Below, one piece after another: positions 44,338 through 56,154 of a stretch of 64,000 bases of DNA (its first letter is position 1; the number at the start of each line of letters is the position of its first letter). This DNA comes from Apodemus sylvaticus (Eukaryota; Chordata; Mammalia; Rodentia; Muridae): positions 40,032,342 through 40,096,341 of the forward strand of contig NC_067488.1 in the NCBI RefSeq assembly GCF_947179515.1, in the 5' to 3' direction. The position numbers were made by a program, and so were the translations under genes. The notes beneath the pieces were generated by a model. It was not told the DNA's origin. It searched no databases and was given only the letters and a program-made list of their open reading frames with translations.

Positions 44338-45245
44338 TATAAAAGGACACATGCTCCACTATATTCATAGCAGCCTTATTTATAATAGGCAGAAGCTGGA
44401 AAGAGCCCAGATGTCCTTCAACAGAGGAATGGATACAGAAAATGTGGTTCATTTACACGATGGAGTACTACTCCACTATTAAAAACAATAATTTCATGAA
44501 GTTCATAGGCAAATAGGTGGAACTTGAAAGTATCATCCTGATTGAGGTAACCCAGACTCAAAAGAACACACATGTACTCACTGATAAGTGGATAATAGCC
44601 AAAAAGAAGCCTGGAATACCAATGATACATCTCACAGACCATATGAAACTCAAGAAGAAAGAAGATCACACCAAAGTGTGGATGCTACATTACTACTCAG
44701 TAGGGGGTAAAGAACAATCTCTGGTAAGTAGAGGGAGCAAGGGATCTGGGAGGGAGAAAGGAGGAAGAGGATGGAAATGGGGTCTAGTTCAGATATGGGA
44801 GGAGATGGGGGAGAAGTGCAGAGGGTCAGGAATTTGAAAGTAGGTGTGTAGCAGTGGGGAGGGGGAACTGGGGTAATAACTAGAAAGTCCCAGATGCCAG
44901 GGACCTAAAAGGTTCCCATGACCCAACTGGGAGGACTTTAGCCCAATACCCAACAAAGGGGAGATAGAACCTGTAGAGACCATGTCCAGTGGCCCCAGCC
45001 CCAAGATGAGGGATGGGGCCATCCACCCATCTCAAAAATATTAATTCAGAATTCCTCCTGTCAAAAGGAAAGGCAGGGACAAAGACTGGAGCAGAAACTG
45101 AAGGAAAGGCCAACCAGAGACTGCCCTACCTAGGGGTCCATCCCATCTGCTGAGGCATCCCCTTATTATCCCACCTTTCAATATCTCTGACAAGCACAAG
45201 AACACTATGGACAAAAATGTACAAAATAAAGAATGGGAATTTGGG
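44338..45245 (+). mobile_element. Old L1: end of ORF2 and first part of 3' UTR
   Basis: Begins in ORF2 ('ggacacatgctccactatattcatagcagcc', as in the first L1 near 6442), passes the ORF2 end near 44590 and runs through old-type 3' UTR ('gactgccctacctaggggtccatccc') to about 45245. It lacks the terminal 3' UTR part and the tail, which is precisely what the minus-strand neighbour 44025-44335 supplies. Confidence 0.75.
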
Positions 45246-46210
45246 CTTTTCCTCTCAGTTATTAGCTAGTCTAGCATTTCAGTAGATGCATGGTATGTAA
45301 GTTGCACTTTCCAAATCATTTTGTAAGCTTTATTTTCACTTCATCACAACAGAACCTAGGCAAATGTTACTAACCCCACTCTGGGCTTAACATGTTCTCT
45401 GATATTTGACAGATGATCAACAATAGGCATGGAATATGGATTGACCTTTTGCTCCCCATACCAGTGTTTCCTTCCTCCCTAATGGTTCCAGGACAGTGTC
45501 AGACCAGCCAAAGTGACCTGTGAGTTTCACTACTGTCTACATAAGTCTCACACCCTCTTCTGAGAATAAGTGAGATCATATGAGGTCTCTGCCTCTATAT
45601 AGGGATTTTGTATACGTAATTGTATCTCTTTAGTTTTCTAAATTTCAACAGAGTTATAAAATAGTGTTTGAATCATTTTAGAAATCTTCAGGCTTAAATA
45701 ATAAAATTCCATATGGTTACAGATTACATAAGTAACAGAACAGGTCCCATTGGTTAAGCTCATGCTATGAGAACCCGACTTACAGATTTATTTCATACCC
45801 CAGGACTGTCTGATGACAATCTGAGCCAAAAAATAGCCTTTCGAGTCATCAACTGGTTTCCTAATAGCAAATGGCCAGCCCTAAAAACAAACATGTAAGT
45901 AACACTACAGAGAAGTGCTCAGGTCTTCACACTACCCTGAGGATATACCCAGTCACTAGATATGCTGCTCTTCCTATTATCCCTTTATCTATCAATAAGG
46001 ATAGATTTAATATTTAATTTCTACTTAGGACATTCATGGATTCTCAATCCAAGACAGGGATTGAGCCACTTGTTTCAGGATACAAACTCCAACTTTAATT
46101 GCCTTAAGTCACTGAGGGATGAACACGCCACGTAGACAGTGATGAGCCAGGGAGTACAGACAAAATGATCTGACATTTAGACAGTGTAGAACACATTCCA
46201 GGTGGGAAGG
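45246..46210. other. Unique sequence, no gene recognised
   Basis: Nothing supported. Confidence 0.5.
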
Positions 46211-46215
46211 TAAAA

Positions 46216-46345
46216 ATAATCTTAATAACCACCATTTATTTTGCATATATTATGTGCCTCCTTGTGGGACAGATGCTTTATATAAATGGATCTTTTTAAT
46301 ATTCTAAGCAGCATTGTAACATAAGCAACATTTAACTATTCATAG
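46216..46345 (-). mobile_element. MIR SINE remnant
   Basis: 'ataaccaccatttattttgcatatattatgtgcctccttgtgggacagatgctttatat' fits antisense MIR (start 'taacatttattgagc.cttactatgtgcc.gg.ac'). Such ancient elements predate the rodent radiation. Confidence 0.5.
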
Positions 46346-46841
46346 ATTACGTATTTTCTGTATACCCATTATTTGCAAGGGTCTGGGAAAGGGTCTGGAG
46401 GCCTTCTCCAGCCTCTGTGCGAACTGCAGTTAAATCACGTTTTTGACACCAAACATTCCTCTTTCTCAAAATCTGAAATACCCAGAATGATTACAAGGGG
46501 TAATCTAACTGAGCTTTGAGAGTAAAGATCAGAATCAAATCAGTATCTACCAGTTCACCAGAGACAAGCAGAAAATTCTTCTTTTTGAGTCTCTAGAGCA
46601 TAGGAACACTGTATAAAGAACAAAAGATAAAATCTTGGTTAATATTTTTTATTCAGTTATAGTTCAGCTTGATTGAAGAGAATTAGAAAAGACTTCTGAG
46701 AAAAATGAAGGACACCAGATCATCATCAGTTTATGAATCAGAGGGATCAGAGGGTAAGAATCAAGGTTTGGCATAGTACACATGAGACTGGCACAAGACA
46801 TTTATTATGTGAACATGATGGAAGGTGTTTAAGATAATATT

Positions 46842-47530
46842 CCTTGTGAAAATTCCATACCTGTGTAAAATTTATCTTGACCATACCCATCACTGACTTC
46901 CTCCTTCCAAATTTTCCTATTTCCCCCAAGCATATTGTTTCCAGATTCATTTCATACATAAAAAATATTCATTTAGCCCACTGAATCCAATAAGCATTCT
47001 CCCCTTTTGCTGAGTGAGGAGCCATTCATGGAGGCGTGATCAACCTTCTAGTGGCTACTTTCCATAAGAGGAAAGTGATTTTTTCCCTCCACTGGGAAAG
47101 ATTGGGTGTTAAGAAATTTTCAAGTAAGGGTGTGGCTTCCTCCCTCATTCATAATGAAATTTTAATTGTCCTGATCTTGTACAAGTTTTGGAGTGGTCAC
47201 CACATCAGCTGTTTGTAACGTGTATGACATATTCATAAGACAGTCTTTCACTGACCTCCTCCCCTTTTTTGTTGTCTTAAATTCCTTTAAGGTTTTTACA
47301 GCAACATCTTCTGCACCCAAGATTTAAGGAGCATAGCACTAAGTGAGAGAAGGATAAAGGGGTTGGATGGATGAAAGGAAAGAGAAAAAAGTAATTAATG
47401 TTTAATTTTGAATAAGTTTTCTTTTTGAAAAATCCATATCTGTGTACAATTTTTCTTGAGCATATCTACCACTGATTTCCTCCATCCAAATTTCCCTATT
47501 ACCCCAAGCATATGGTTTCAAAAAAGGAAT
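46842..47530 (-). mobile_element. Two similar old L1-tail-like blocks
   Basis: 46842-46950 and 47427-47530 share order and words ('tccatacctgtgta.aatttttcttga.catat', 'cactga.ttcctcc.tccaaatttcc.tatt', 'ccccaagcatat.gtttc'). They resemble an antisense old L1 3' UTR. About 480 bp of other sequence separates them, so they are either two insertions or a dispersed local duplication. Confidence 0.4.
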
Positions 47531-49100
47531 TATTTGGAATATTCAAATATTCTAACATATTACAAAATACAATGTTTGAATTTATCATGAATAATGGGGG
47601 GATGTTTCTATAAACTATAGCTATAAAAAATGTGGCATCATTGATCTAAAAGTTGGATGTTGGCAAATGAGAGTGTGGTAAAATCTTTCTACCTTTCTGC
47701 CATTGTGAATATAACTTTATAGAAGTGCAGAGTACACAAATGTCCATGGGATGTCTATGGACCAGCTTTTGCTGCAGCACCAGACCTGAGTAGTTATAGA
47801 AAAGATCTTTAAATCCACAAGGTACAAATCAATTATTCTCTGATCCTCTACATAGTACATACTGACCCCTAGGTTGTTATCTAAATCATGGTGCTGGAGA
47901 CTGAATGGAGAATTTGGACAGTACCTATTTTATCATTTTGGTCCCTACTTATTCTTGCTTATTGGATTTTTCATTTGAGTTTTAGGAAGGCTGAACGTGT
48001 AGAAACCTATAAGCAACTTAGCAAGTCAGAGACAGTGACATCCATCTAAAAAATCAATTCGGCTCCTGGTGAGAGAAATAAATCCCTATTGGGGCCCAAA
48101 GTAGACACGGTTGAATAGCTGGTGCATCCTATTCTCATGGCAGAAAGAACAAAGATTATGTTGACTAACAGTATTTGTACATAAAGAACACAATGCAAAC
48201 AAACATCCTTGAGTAACAGGTTCTATGCTTATGATTCTAAAAAAAATAAATTGCTATTTTGTGGGTGGAAATTAGAAATGAGAGCAGGAAGATTGAAATG
48301 TTTCCAGAGCTTATAATTTGAGGAAGAAAAACTCTTCCTGGAAAAAATCTGAACCAAGCCTATATTTGCAATTCCAAGTAGTTCTTCCTGCCTTGAGGGA
48401 AATTTCTCAGTATTGTAGGAGGTTTTGGACCACTACCTGAATCCATTTATATCTTGCCTATTTATTTTAATAGGGTCTGGAACAAATGTTGCTGTGGGTT
48501 TTGTTGTTATTGTTGTTGTTGTTGTTGTTATTGCTGCTGCTGCTGGTGGTGGTGGTAGTGGTAGCAGCCATGGTGTGTGTGTATTTGTAAATATACCATG
48601 AATAAGTCTAATAATTAAAGCAAGAATAAAGCAAGGATTACAGAACAGTTTTAAGAGACCTGTTCATCTTTGTTGCCCCATCCAGAAACTTTCTGACTAA
48701 AATTAAATCTCAAATTCATTGGGGATATATTTTGAGGTACATAGAAAATTGAAAATGTGTTTCCACTACATTAAGAAAATGGTCATTTTCAAAATGAATC
48801 TCTTTATGAGAAGTAATCAGAATTAGATAAGGATGGAGGGCCAATGCCTGTAATATTTAGCTGGCCATGATATTAAGGGTGATTAATTATCATTTTAACA
48901 TATCACAGGCAGTACTTGCCTCATCTATTCTTCTGAATTGACTTCTTTTGCACCCACTCTCCTCCTCTACAGATGAAATGAGTTTTTAAATGGGCCTTGC
49001 ACAGGCTAATTCGGCTGAGCATGTATGCCTGTCTGTGATAAAAGCGACAACACAGACAGCATTTCTTGCCTGTTGGTTCCTGTCACTGTATAAAAGAAAG
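47531..49100. other. Unique sequence; candidate conserved non-coding part
   Basis: A (GTT)n/(GCT)n/(GGT)n compound array is at 48500-48570. The part 48840-49090 carries no repeat text, contains several CpG in an AT-rich setting and is adjacent to a preserved MIR, so it is a reasonable place to look for conservation. No gene is visible. Confidence 0.4.
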
Positions 49101-49104
49101 ATCT

Positions 49105-49278
49105 TGGGAACGAGGGTCACACAGACCTGAATTAAAACCTTTGGAATTCACCTCCCTCTGTCTCATTTCTCTACAGTGTTGTAGTGGAAAAGCCTAAATG
49201 AGAAAATGAAAGCCGTAGAAAGATAAACCAGTGTAATGCCTAACATGAAGCAAGAGCTCGATAAATGTTTGTCTCCAC
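49105..49278 (+). mobile_element. MIR SINE
   Basis: 'gggtcacacagacctgaattaaaacc' and later 'gtgtaatgcctaacatgaagcaagagctcgataaatgtttg' match the MIR core and its 3' end (…ctcaataaatgttt). Reasonably well kept. Confidence 0.65.
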
Positions 49279-49529
49279 CCTCCTTGTTCACACAAATTGA
49301 TTTCCTTTTAGAAGCAGTAGCAACAAAGACACGGGGCAAAGAGGAAGCTGTTTTCTCTCCTCTAATGGCTGACCATTTGTCATGTCAAGACAGAACAGCA
49401 TCTTTACACTCGATCCCTTTGAAGATCAGCAGAGACAATGGGATGAAGTGGTGTGAAGCACAAGTCCTTTGCAGAGATAATGAGTGCCAACTGCCAACAA
49501 TTGTTAATGCTGGGGCATCAAGGAACAGG

Positions 49530-49680
49530 CGTATTGAGTGCTTCTTGTATGCGCCAGTATCTCTCTAAGTGCTCAATGCTCACAGAAACCATATGAAGCA
49601 GATGCTATTAGAAATAAAGAGAAAGAATTCTTGAGTTGGTCACATCAATAGCCAATAGCTGTATCAGTTGAAGAAATGTG
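49530..49680 (-). mobile_element. MIR SINE
   Basis: Antisense MIR: 'attgagtgcttcttgtatgcgccagtatctctctaagtgctcaatgctcacagaaaccatatgaagcagatgctatta' then 'ttgagttggtcacatc'. The 110-codon frame at 49236-49568 spans between two MIRs and is not a gene. Confidence 0.65.
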
Positions 49681-49689
49681 GCTCTAGGA

Positions 49690-50610
49690 AAATAAGTTCT
49701 GTTGTCCAATATATTACACAAATCATCCCTTCATTCTAATAAAGTACTATGCAAAACTACACAGAGACTATCTTAGTAAAGTAATTTTAGCACTTAAGTA
49801 AATAGGTTTATTTTTTGACTATTGGATTTATGTTTTATATAATGGAAATTTTTGTTAGTCATTGATTGTCTTTCTCTTATAAAAAGAGTAAAGAAAACCC
49901 TCAAACTAGATAAAACTCCAGGGAGTAGGACACGCAGATGGTGGGCAGCTGTGCTTAGAAGGTTTTGAGCAAATTTTGATATTTTCCTGGAAGAAAGAGC
50001 AAAGCTTCATGAACCAAAGCTTCAAAGAAATTAGAGAATCTGATGAAAAACTGCATCAATCTCTTATACATTGGTGCACTTTGGGGCATTCCAGCAAAAA
50101 CAGAGAAAATATTCTGGGATTCTCATTGTACGTTCACTGAAAGAAGCAGGTGGTATGAGGCCTGGAGAATGACCACAGAACTCCTGACAGGAGGATACAT
50201 GATTCCCAGGGGTTCTCACAGAAATGTCACACTCTGTCAAGCTGTCCCACAGACTGTCTTATGACTAAATACAACATCACTCCAAAGGTCATATTATGCT
50301 TACCTTCGCCCTCTTTTGCCCTCTTTTTCTTTCAAAGAAATTTATTCTGAACCACAAATAAAGCACTTAAGAAGTAAGTTACTTAAAAAAAAATAACTGA
50401 AGATTCACTCAATAACTTTTGCCAGTGAGGTCTTATCAGTTTGAGCACACTTTCTAGGCTGTGGCACTACCTTCTTCAGGCAGGTCAGAATGGCCACCCA
50501 GTTAAGATGAGGTAAATGCATGGAAGATGATTAGGAGTTGGCAGAAGCTTGGTGGAGAGTAAACTGTGCAGAGGTCTTGAAGATAGATTGCTCTTACAGT
50601 GAAAGCAATT
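49690..50610. other. Unique sequence, no gene recognised
   Basis: Nothing supported. Confidence 0.5.
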
Positions 50611-50614
50611 TTGT

Positions 50615-51050
50615 TTTCTCTCCAAGCATTGCACTAAATGCAGGGTCCCTAATAGAGGAGTTAGAGAAAGGACTGAAGGAGCTGAAGGAGTTCGCAACCC
50701 CATAGGAAGAACAACAATATCAACCAACCAGAACCCCCAGAGCTCCCTGGGACTAAGCCACCAGTCAAGGAATACACATGGCTCTGGCTGCATATGAAGC
50801 AGGTGACAGCCTTGTCAGACATCAATAGGAGGAGAGGTCCTTGGTTCTATGAAGGTTTGATAGATGCCCCAGTATAGGGGAAGCAAGGGTGGGGAGGTGA
50901 GAGTGGGTGGGTGGAGGAACACCCTCACAGAAGCAGGGGGAGAGGGGATAGGAGAAAGGGTTTCTGGGAGAGGTGAAAACCAGATAAGGAGATAACACTT
51001 AAATGAAAATAAATTAAAATGTTAAAAAATAAAAATAAAGAACTAAACAT
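50615..51050 (+). mobile_element. Old L1 3' UTR with tail
   Basis: Clear Lx-type text: 'ggtccctaatagaggagttagagaaaggactgaaggagc', 'gaacaacaatatcaaccaaccagaaccccc', 'catcaataggaggagaggtccttgg', a G-rich stretch and an A-rich tail with AATAAA (about 51005-51050). Confidence 0.8.
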
Positions 51051-52435
51051 CAAAATAACCTTCCATTAAATCTGTAATAAACATATGCCCCTGATAAATT
51101 CTCCTTCAAGTATTCCAGGCTAAATTTAGTTTTAGGACTGTGAAGAAAACTTCAGTCTCACAGAGTAACCAAATTTCTAGAAACTCACCATAAATAAATC
51201 ATAATGCATGTGTATGTGTGTGGGTGGGTCGGTGCACACATGCATGTGTAAGACATTATGCTATTTTTTGAATCAAGAAAAGCCCCTTCCTCCACAGACA
51301 CCTGATTCTCTTTCTGACTCTTCTGTGTCTTTCCAGGTTCTCAAAGACTTCTAGTACCGTGAGCTCAAATATTTTTATACTACTGACTGTAGGTATACAT
51401 CAGTGATTTTAGAAACTGCCTTTAACAGTTTGCAAAGGTCCTTTTGAAATTTAGTCAGCCACTAAACATGCTTCGTGGCATGGAAGGGTATCCCTGGTTT
51501 ACATGCCCCCTCACATACACTGTCTTCTGGATTTTATATGCAAGAGGTGATTTCCATTAACTGACCTAAATCCCATAGCCTTCTACACATTCTAACTATA
51601 GCCCACTTTACTCCAGGAACCCTCCTTCAACAAACATTTCTTCAGACATAAATTCAGTGGGCACGAGTCCATCATATACATAGACACAAGAAATGTCCTG
51701 TATGTCACAAAACTCTTCAGTTCGCATCTTTTTGGTGTGTTCTTAACTTGCAGGACAAAGTGCACATGACTTAGCAAGGTTTTCAAGGTTGACCCAGCTA
51801 GGTACCTTCAAGTATAGAATAAGAAATCTAAAATGTGATTCATGCAACATGGATCTTTTGGTAGATCTCCACAGCTATTGGCTTCTAATCTGTGTTTTGA
51901 GTCCTACAGGCGATATTTTCTTCTTTCTCAATCCATCCCTTCAACTTGAATTAGTCAGCTCATAAGTTTCTAAGCACACAATGGACACATTGAATTTGTG
52001 CTGAATGGGTAAGTGTCCATAGGTTATAAGCAAAGAATTTTATAATTTCCTACATGATGAGTCTGAGCATGATTGGACTATTTGCTCTGCTCTATAGACA
52101 CAGAACCATTCATCCCTTCCTTGCTGTGGCTGTATGAATATGTTCCCTCTAAAGTTCTGACACTGACAGTGTATGGTTTGTTTAGAGGATCTTAGATTAT
52201 TCCAGCACATCCTCACTGAAAGGAAATAAAACCATTTTAATCGGGAAGATTTTCCCTCCTATAAGAAGACACCCTCTGAAAGACACTTTCCAGTATCATT
52301 TTGGAAGGGCAGTAAAACACTTTATAGATGCTGAAACTGCCAGAAAATTTACCTTGGAGTTCTCAGCACCTCCCACAAACTACAAGCAAATAAATATGCT
52401 CTTTACAAATTTCCCATACTACATAGAATTATCTT
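51051..52435. other. Unique sequence, no gene recognised
   Basis: Short TG run at 51207-51250. No other feature is supported. Confidence 0.5.
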
Positions 52436-52437
52436 TT

Positions 52438-52580
52438 TTTATTCGATATATTCTTTATTTACATTTCAAGTGAGTTTCCCTTTCCTGGACCCCCCCCCTA
52501 AAGTCCCATAAGTCCTGTTACCCAATCCACCCCTTGCCACTTCCCTGTCCTGGTATTCCCCTACACTGCTGCACTGAGCC
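52438..52580 (-). mobile_element. Very short L1 3' end (about 140 bp), antisense
   Basis: 'tttttattcgatatattctttatttacatttcaa' followed by antisense G-rich 3' UTR (C9 run at 52491-52499, 'gtcccataagtcctg') up to 'ctgcactgagcc', the same text as 15835-15995. A strongly 5'-truncated copy. Confidence 0.85.
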
Positions 52581-54170
52581 TTTAAAAAAGAAGGAAAACA
52601 AATACACCATCTGAAATACGAGAACCTGACACTGTGAAAGCAGTTTACTCAGTCATAAGTGCCTACATTATAAAACTAAGAGTCAAAGCTGAATCTTGCC
52701 TTGCAACTGAGTGATAGTGCTTCCCTTAAAAATATACAATGATGTGAAACGGAAGAGGAAACTGTAACTAAAGATCACAGCTCATATCAACTTTACGTCA
52801 CCAATATTTCATCCTCTTTTTCTTTAACCTCTTTGTATTTTCTCTATCTTCCAATTTTATCTTAATATTTTGACTGATATAAATCTCAGTGGTGGGAATT
52901 CTTTCTTTTAAAATTCAGTGTTGTCAATTTCTTTTATGTCAGTGAACTTATTCTACTGAAAAGATCTGATTATCACTTTCTATACTTTTGTCTAATTTTG
53001 ATGTAGAAAAATAGAAAAGAGTAACTCAATAAAGATAAAGAAAGGAACAAATGGGATGCAGATCCTCAGAGAAACAGTAATTATAGAAGAAAATGATCAG
53101 CAAAATCACACCTAACTGTAATCCACCATATACATTAATTCTAACCAAAATAGCAGCAATCAAAACTCTCCACCAACTTGAGAACAGATGACAGATGACG
53201 CATTGCAGAAGAAAATCATGAGAATCCCAATTATCTCTGATTATATATGCACAGTAGGAAGTTTGCAATCCTTCAGACAAAGTGTTGCATGGCAACAGAA
53301 AAGAATTGAATTTTTTTTTGTTGGACTACTAAATTTGAATCTTCAGGAAAGTCTACTTCTGTAATAATTTCAGTTAGCAATATACAATATTAATCACCAG
53401 GATAAACTTATTTTTTAAGGTAACTAAAAAAACTTAGCCATACGTACATTGAGGTAATACTTGATAAGTCTCAAGATTATTTGCATGTAAAAGGTACAAC
53501 TATTATGTACTTTTTCATTTCTTTCCATCACAAAGCAGAATCTCTTTTCAAGGCCTGTCAGTGGGTATTCACATTTAACATTATTCAAATGATAGTTACG
53601 CAACACACATAGCCCCTCTCTGTCAAACTCTTGTTCATGTGATGCAGTACTACTAAGGCATAGCTGGATTTCAGCAGGTACAGTCTAAGTCCTAGTTTTG
53701 ATGAGTAACTTCTACATAATGCCCACACCATTTTCTATCAGTTGTGTTTTGATCTCACATCTCTCTGCCCTGGTCACATCTGCTACTTTCTCTAAATATT
53801 CTCTTTCAGAAGAAACACTGACATGGTTAGACTAAGTGCTGCCTCTTCTTGTTTCATGTCCTGCAGAAAAGGGATGGAGAAAATAGGTTACACACGGAAG
53901 TTCCCTTCATGCTCTGTGACCAGGATCAAGGTGTTAATTTCCAGAAAACAAGTTATTAATATTCAACACAAACTTAAAGTTTAATCGTCAATCTGCTTAT
54001 TTCAATTTCAGCCTAGTCCTTAACTAGTAAAGGGACCATATATTCATTCAACATTTTACCCATTGTGTCTATTGTTTTCTTAAGTAAATATTAGAGAAAT
54101 GTGTTGTAATGTTTAAGCGTGATAAAGACATAATGGCTTTCATCACAGATGGACACAAAGGGAAGCTCCA
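52581..54170. other. AT-rich unique sequence, no gene recognised
   Basis: Frames at 53026-53295 and 53424-53606 have no recognised domain. Confidence 0.5.
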
Positions 54171-54179
54171 TCCAGTATT

Positions 54180-54578
54180 TGTGCAGGCTGGTTTTGTGTG
54201 TCAACTTGACCCCGGCTGGAGTTATCATAGAGAAAGGAGGTTCAGTTGGGGACTCCATAAGATCCAGCTGTGGGGCATTTTCTCAATTAATGATCAAGGG
54301 GGGGAGGGCCTAGCACCTTGTGGGTGGTGCCATCCCTGGGCTGGTGGTTTGGGGTTCTATAAGAGAGCAGGCTGATCAAGCCATGGGAAACAAGCCAGTA
54401 AGAAACATCCCTCCATGGCCTCTGCATCAGCTCCTGCTTCCTGACCCACTTGAGTTCCAGTCCTGAGTTCCTTTGGTAATGAATAGCTGTGTGGAAGTGA
54501 AGCCCAGTAAACCCTTTCCTCCCCAACTTGCTTCTTGGTCATGATGTTTGTACAGGAATAGAAACCCTGACTAAGACA
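54180..54578 (+). repeat. 5' LTR of the MaLR-type element
   Basis: TGTGCAGGCTGG start, a TATAAGAG box at 54358-54365, an AGTAAACC/AATAAA-like signal near 54507, and CTAAGACA end. Aligns over its length with 55745-56149 and, in reverse, with 12138-12539. Confidence 0.93.
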
Positions 54579-54581
54579 AAT

Positions 54582-54590
54582 TGGTACCAG
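54582..54590 (+). promoter_or_regulatory. Primer-binding site TGGTACCAG (Leu-tRNA type)
   Basis: Begins three bases after the 5' LTR. MaLR and ERVL elements typically start their internal part with ATTGGTACCAG, complementary to the 3' end of a leucine tRNA. Confidence 0.8.
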
Positions 54591-55744
54591 TGTAATGGGG
54601 TATTCCTGTGACAACCTGATCATGTTTTGGGGAGGACTGTGGAAGGACTTTGGAACTTTGGGCTAGATGGCCCATTCAGTGTTGAGACCTCTGTGGGATG
54701 TTGTGTAGGAGCTTGGAAGATAATGTTGAGAACAGTGCAGAAGATGGAGGCCTGGCTTGGGAAATTTCAGAGGGAAGATTAAAGACTCTTATCAGGGTCA
54801 TGTTTCGATTATGAAGATTCTATGGTTTTGGTTAGCTGGGGCTGAAGAATCATCTGTGATTAACAAGATACCAGAACCACTAAAACAAACCTTTGTGTTA
54901 CTGGGACTATTGATGCTGGTTAGCTGGAGCTAAGAAATTAGAGGTGATTAAGAAGAAACCAGCTTCACTGAGGTGAAATCTTCTGGGAAGTGTTTTCTGA
55001 GAGCACAGGGGCTATGTTCCAGAGATAGACAAAGTTGTATCTAGTGCTGTGGCAGGACTTGGTATTGTGTAAGAGTCACCCAGGTGGTACTGGTTTTGAA
55101 GGCATGAAAGGGTCATGGAGAGCAGCTGAGGCTCTTGGCACTGTGAGAGGCTGTGGAAGGCCATTGGTGAAGGTGCAGCCTAAGTTGCAATTGATGGCCC
55201 AGGACTGAAGGGGTTCATACAAAGGAGCTGAAGCTTGGCACCATGAAGAGAGCCTATGAGAGGCTATTGGTGAAGCCTAGTTACAGTGGAAGATAGCAGT
55301 ATTTTAAAGATGCCAGTACCTTCAGATGACCACCAAGAACAGCAGCAGCAGTACAGTGTAGGCAGCTGGAGCCTAGAAGACCAGGTGTGTGCTACAAAGG
55401 GAGCTGGAGAAGTGACCCAAGCCCTTGAAGAAGTCCAAAAGATCGTGAGTTGGATCCTAGCCATTGAACCATTGTAGTTTGAGTGAGTTTTGCTTTTGAT
55501 TGCAATTGTGCTCTGATTTTTTCCCTCTTGACGGAAGAAAGTATTTTAGTGGAACCCACAGTTAAGAGACTTTGAATTTTAAAAGACTTTGAATTTTAAA
55601 AGATTTTGAACATTTTAAAGGGTTTGAACTTTTAATATGTAAAGACTATGGGACTTTTAAAGTTATGTAGATCTTGGGGATGAATAAGAAAGGGTTGAGG
55701 CTTAATTGTGATGTGTTTGTGTGTCAAGTTGACAAGGGGTCAAT

Positions 55745-56149
55745 TGTGCTGGCTGGTTTTATGTGTCAACTTGACACAGGCTTGAGTTATCACACAGAAA
55801 GGAGTTTCAACTGGGGACTTGTATCCATGAGATCCAGCTGTATGGCATTTCTCTCAATTAGTAATCAAGGGGGGAGGGCCTAGCACCTTGTGGGTGGTAC
55901 CATCCCTGGGCTGGTGGTCTTGGGTTCTACATGAAAGCAAGCTGAGCAAGCTAGGGGAAGCAAGCCAGTAATGAACATCCCTCCAAGGCTACTGTATCAG
56001 CTCCTGCTTCCTGACCTTCTTGAGTTCCAGTCCTGACTTCCTTTGGTAATCAGCAGCTGTGTAGAAGTGTAAACCCAACAAACCCTTTCCTCCCCAACTT
56101 GTTTCTTGGTCATGATGTTTGTACAGGAATAGAAACCCTGACTAAGACA
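55745..56149 (+). repeat. 3' LTR of the MaLR-type element
   Basis: TGTGCTGGCTGG start and CTAAGACA end; AACAAACC-type variant at the polyadenylation signal position (near 56076). Confidence 0.93.
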
Positions 56150-56154
56150 GTATT

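Larger units (their letters stand above)
54175..56154 (+). mobile_element. Complete MaLR-type LTR retrotransposon (non-autonomous)
   Basis: 5' LTR 54180-54578, internal region 54579-55744, 3' LTR 55745-56149, enclosed by the 5-bp duplication GTATT (54175-54179 and 56150-56154). LTRs start TGT and end ACA. A primer-binding site follows the 5' LTR and a purine-rich ACAAGGGG segment precedes the 3' LTR. The 1166-bp internal part encodes no protein, as is usual for MaLR elements, which depend on ERVL-type enzymes. It includes imperfect short repeats rich in TTTGAA/TTTTAAAA at about 55565-55660. The two LTRs differ at many positions and by small indels, so the insertion is old. Confidence 0.95.

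Noticed and set aside
49236..49568. 110-codon frame
   Set aside because: Flanked and overlapped by two MIR SINEs in opposite orientation; no domain.
54180..56149. Reading the two LTRs as independent DNA transposon copies
   Set aside because: TGT...ACA ends, a Leu-type primer-binding site, same orientation and a single 5-bp duplication around the pair show one LTR element.
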